Assembly: GCA_013397845.1 (NCBI GenBank)
Contig: VZTG01000482.1
Coordinates: forward strand, 248,001-312,000
Source of the DNA: Melanocharis versteri
Taxonomy: Eukaryota > Chordata > Aves > Passeriformes > Melanocharitidae
DNA length: 64,000 nucleotides
Direction of reading: 5' to 3'
Shown: piece by piece, positions 61,701 to 64,000 of the stretch
How positions within the stretch are numbered: the first letter of the stretch is position 1
Layout: every line of letters begins with the position of its first letter
Translations under genes and position numbers: made by a program
The notes under the pieces: model-generated
Database searches by the model: none
Seen by the model: only the letters and a program-made list of their open reading frames with translations
Told to the model about the DNA's origin: nothing

Positions 61701-62269
61701 TGTGTTTCCAAATGACTGTCTGCTTTGTAGTTCTAATATGCACCTCTCTTTTAATTTTAGGTTCTATCTTCGTTTTGCTGACTCAAACCACAGATTCCAA
61801 GGAAAGGAGGGGAAGTGGAATAAAATACTCAAGTGCCAGAGGAGAAGCAAGACTAGCCAATGAAAATTACTGTTACTAAACTGTAGATTGCTCTCACACA
61901 TAGTGGGGGGGAAAAAATTGCTGTCTATTCAAAGCTCACAAAATTACTTCTGCAGATTTCCCTCACAAAACTTCAAATAAGCTAAGCCGCTTCTACTAGG
62001 GCTGAATTAGGAAATGGAAATATGATTCCTTGCTGGTGTTTTCCATCTTCCTCGCCCTCTGCAGGTTTTTTTTGTTTGGGGTAGGAAATCCTGACCAAAT
62101 TGTATGGCGTCAACCAGACTAACAGTTGATGGTTATGGATGACGTAGGAACTTCAGATTTACGTCTCTGCAATGACACCTGATTAAGGCAAAGCTTGAGA
62201 ACTGCTCATCAGCTATGTTACCAGAACTTGTAGTAGCTATTACAGTTGTGTTTTCTCTCTTTTTCTAAG
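46701..62269 (+). other. CSGALNACT2: Presumed CSGALNACT2 intron 1
   Basis: About 15.5 kb between the CpG island and the first coding exon. Apart from simple sequence (an (AAGC)n-like tract near 55173-55193 and poly-T runs near 58570-58610) I see no supported gene, RNA gene or mobile element. The most coding-like stretch is the open frame at 60193-60537, treated separately. Additional untranslated exons cannot be excluded. Confidence 0.55.
60193..60537 (+). other. Unidentified open reading frame in CSGALNACT2 intron 1
   Basis: An open frame of 114 codons ends in TGA at 60535-60537. From about 60254, just after an acceptor-like tttattaacag, its composition becomes more coding-like: it includes LGVHDMPANFGSAVAG and a hydrophobic segment LSGLVIGAFLQVGMLSI that could be a membrane helix. 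The opposite strand is also open for 78 codons. I recognise no family. It may be an unannotated exon, a piece of an old retrocopy or chance. Confidence 0.25.
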
Positions 62270-63009
62270 ATTTGAAGTCTGGGGTGATGTTCCCTGGAAA
62301 GCAAGAGCAGATAAGTCATCTTTTAGGATTGGAAACAGAAATAATATGAGAATGCCCAGAAGAGGCTTAGTAATTCAAGCCAGGACTCGTTGGCTATTGG
62401 TGGGCCTTGCTTTACTATTCAGTTTAGTCTTGCTCATGTATTTGCTGGAGTGTGCTCCACAAACAGATGGCAATGGATCTCTGCCTGGTGTCGTGGGCGA
62501 AAGCATGGGTAAAGAATACTATCAAGCTCTCTTGCAGGAACAAGAAGAGCATTATCAAAACCGAGCTACCAGTCTGAAACGTCAGATTGCCCAGCTAAAG
62601 CAAGAGCTTCAGGAAATGAGTGACAAATTGAAGTCCCTGCAGGAAAAAAAGAGCCCGAAGGTCAATGGTATGAACTACCAGGGCACCAAAGAACAAACAT
62701 CCAATGATCTCCTAGAGTTTCTTCATTCCCAGATTGACAAAGCTGAGGTGAGCGTGGGGGCCAAATTGCCTAGTGAGTATGGAGTCATTCCTTTTGAAAG
62801 CTTTACTTCCATGAAAGTATTCCAGCTGGAGATGGGGCTTACTCGGCATCCTGAAGAGAAACCCGTTAGAAAGGATAAACGAGATGAATTGGTTGAAGTC
62901 ATCGAGGCTGGCCTAGAAGTTATCAATAATCCAGATGAAGAAGATGGACAAGATGAAGATGATGGAGTAGGAGACAGGCAGCTATATAGTGAAAATGATT
63001 TTATAGAAG
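62270..63009 (+). CDS. CSGALNACT2: CSGALNACT2 first coding exon (chondroitin sulfate N-acetylgalactosaminyltransferase 2)
   Basis: The enzyme transfers GalNAc from UDP-GalNAc in the Golgi to start and extend chondroitin chains. After the acceptor at 62268-62269 come about 76 nt of 5' UTR; coding runs 62346-63009 (221 codons plus one base) to the donor gtatgt, ending FIEG like human FVEG. Residues 1-15 are a short basic cytoplasmic tail (PRRGL), 16-34 the signal anchor ending MYLLECAPQTDG, and about 56-102 a coiled-coil stem (KEYYQALLQEQEEHYQ). A block highly conserved with human follows: EYGVIPFESF, MKVFQLEMGLTRHPEEKPVR and ELVEVIEAGLEVINNPDE, then an acidic patch at about 195-210. Human starts at the second ATG (62352); the ATG at 62346 adds Met-Arg. 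The glycosyltransferase domain is in exons beyond the window. Confidence 0.96.
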
Positions 63010-64000
63010 GTATGTTTACATGCTTCCCAGCCCATTAGCAGAATGTCACAACAGGCATTTAATGGTGTTTGTACTTTTAGGTGTTTTACCTACTTGAATA
63101 GAGTCTTGAAGAGTAATTGCACAATAAGAACCTTTATTTCTGATTATGAGAATATTACTGCTTCATTATCATGTGTTTTTGGTGGAGTAACAAATGCATT
63201 TCAGAAGGGCTCACCACAAGAGGTGTATGGGGGAAGCTGTATCTGCTTAAAATATGGATTCATTCTTAATTGATTGTAGCCAGAGTCAGTGTGACACAGC
63301 TGCTTATGGTAATAAATAACTGAAAGGTTTCCAGTGAAACCGATGGCAGTGGGAGGGAGAAATTGATTCATCTCTCTTGTTCCAGACTAGTTAAGCAATC
63401 CAGCATGAAGCTACATGGCTTTTCTTCACTCGTCTCTGTGCCACTTTCAGTTAATATTCAGGCATTTGACTCGTAGAGTTGGCGTAGTCATACAGGAGGG
63501 AGAGCATTGGTAGGCTGTGTTCTGGTCCTGTCAGCTGAAGAACTTGGTGTCCTGAATAGACCTTTCATGGTACACAGTTACAGGGTCTGCTAAGCTGTGC
63601 AGCCTTGAACTGTTCTCTTGTTCTCTCTGAGTTTTGTCCCAGTGCCTCTAAGTTTAATTGCAGAACATGTATTATTATAAATGCATATGTAGCAGTTAAA
63701 CTTCCAACACTTAGTGAGGCCCTTAAAAGATGCGGTAGTGACAAATCCCATAGCAGGTGGCTTTCAAGGTACGGTCTCGTGCTGATGGAGATAAGTATTA
63801 TCAAAAACTTCCCTCGTACCTCTTCTTTATACTTACAGTATTAAATACAGTTCATGCTGCCATTAAAAACCAAAAGGTGCAGCATGTTATAAGACCGTTA
63901 CTGTGGAAGGGATTCTGGAGTAAGTACTGATGTCTGCATTATTAAGCAAACATGCTGAAGAAAGGTACCATTGGCCTTGAAATAATGGGTTCTTTCAGTC
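63010..64000 (+). other. CSGALNACT2: CSGALNACT2 intron 2 (partial)
   Basis: The next coding exon should begin with a YYRTERDKG-like segment; no such sequence occurs before the window ends. Nothing else was recognised here. Confidence 0.7.

Noticed and set aside
1..64000. CRISPR arrays, operons, phage or bacterial systems
   Set aside because: The window is vertebrate DNA with spliced genes; no spaced direct-repeat array or prokaryotic gene organisation was seen.

Overview
The window is vertebrate genomic DNA, almost certainly from a bird. It carries most of the receptor tyrosine kinase gene RET and then the start of CSGALNACT2, in the order and orientation (RET then CSGALNACT2, both on +) known from other vertebrates such as human. 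The avian call rests on a long CR1 non-LTR retrotransposon between the genes, the usual LINE family of birds and other reptiles, and on fairly short introns. A run of Ns and one isolated N show that it is a draft assembly. I cannot name the species from sequence alone; a galliform such as chicken would fit.

Region 1 (1-30746) is RET from the end of intron 2 to the last codon. I could place 18 coding exons, matching human exons 3 to 20, with GT-AG borders and a continuous reading frame of 1003 complete codons plus one split codon. Seventeen exons have the same length as I know for human RET; only exon 5 differs (202 versus 196 nt). In order they encode cadherin-like domains, a cysteine-rich domain, one transmembrane helix, the juxtamembrane segment, the tyrosine kinase and the tail. 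Both classical C-termini are visible: reading through the exon 19 donor gives the 9-residue RET9 tail, and splicing to exon 20 gives the RET51 tail. Exons 1 and 2 (signal peptide, first cadherin-like domain) lie upstream of the window.

Region 2 (30747-46140) is the RET 3' flank and intergenic DNA. It is dominated by a 3.7 kb minus-strand CR1 element (about 31580-35270) with ORF1, endonuclease and reverse transcriptase remnants broken by frameshifts. No other gene could be supported here.

Region 3 (46150-64000) starts with a GC-rich, CpG-dense island interrupted by 34 Ns, the best candidate for the CSGALNACT2 promoter and untranslated first exon. After about 15.5 kb of presumed first intron comes the first coding exon of CSGALNACT2 (62270-63009): cytoplasmic tail, Golgi signal anchor, coiled-coil stem and the start of the lumenal domain. 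The remaining exons are beyond the window.

The two genes are neighbours but not a functional pair: RET is the GDNF-family signalling receptor at the cell surface, CSGALNACT2 a Golgi chondroitin sulfate enzyme. I found no undescribed system. The points most worth checking are the dual RET C-termini, the lack of a standard poly(A) signal between the RET51 stop and CR1, an unidentified open frame near 60.2-60.5 kb, and small tandem duplications in introns and in CR1.
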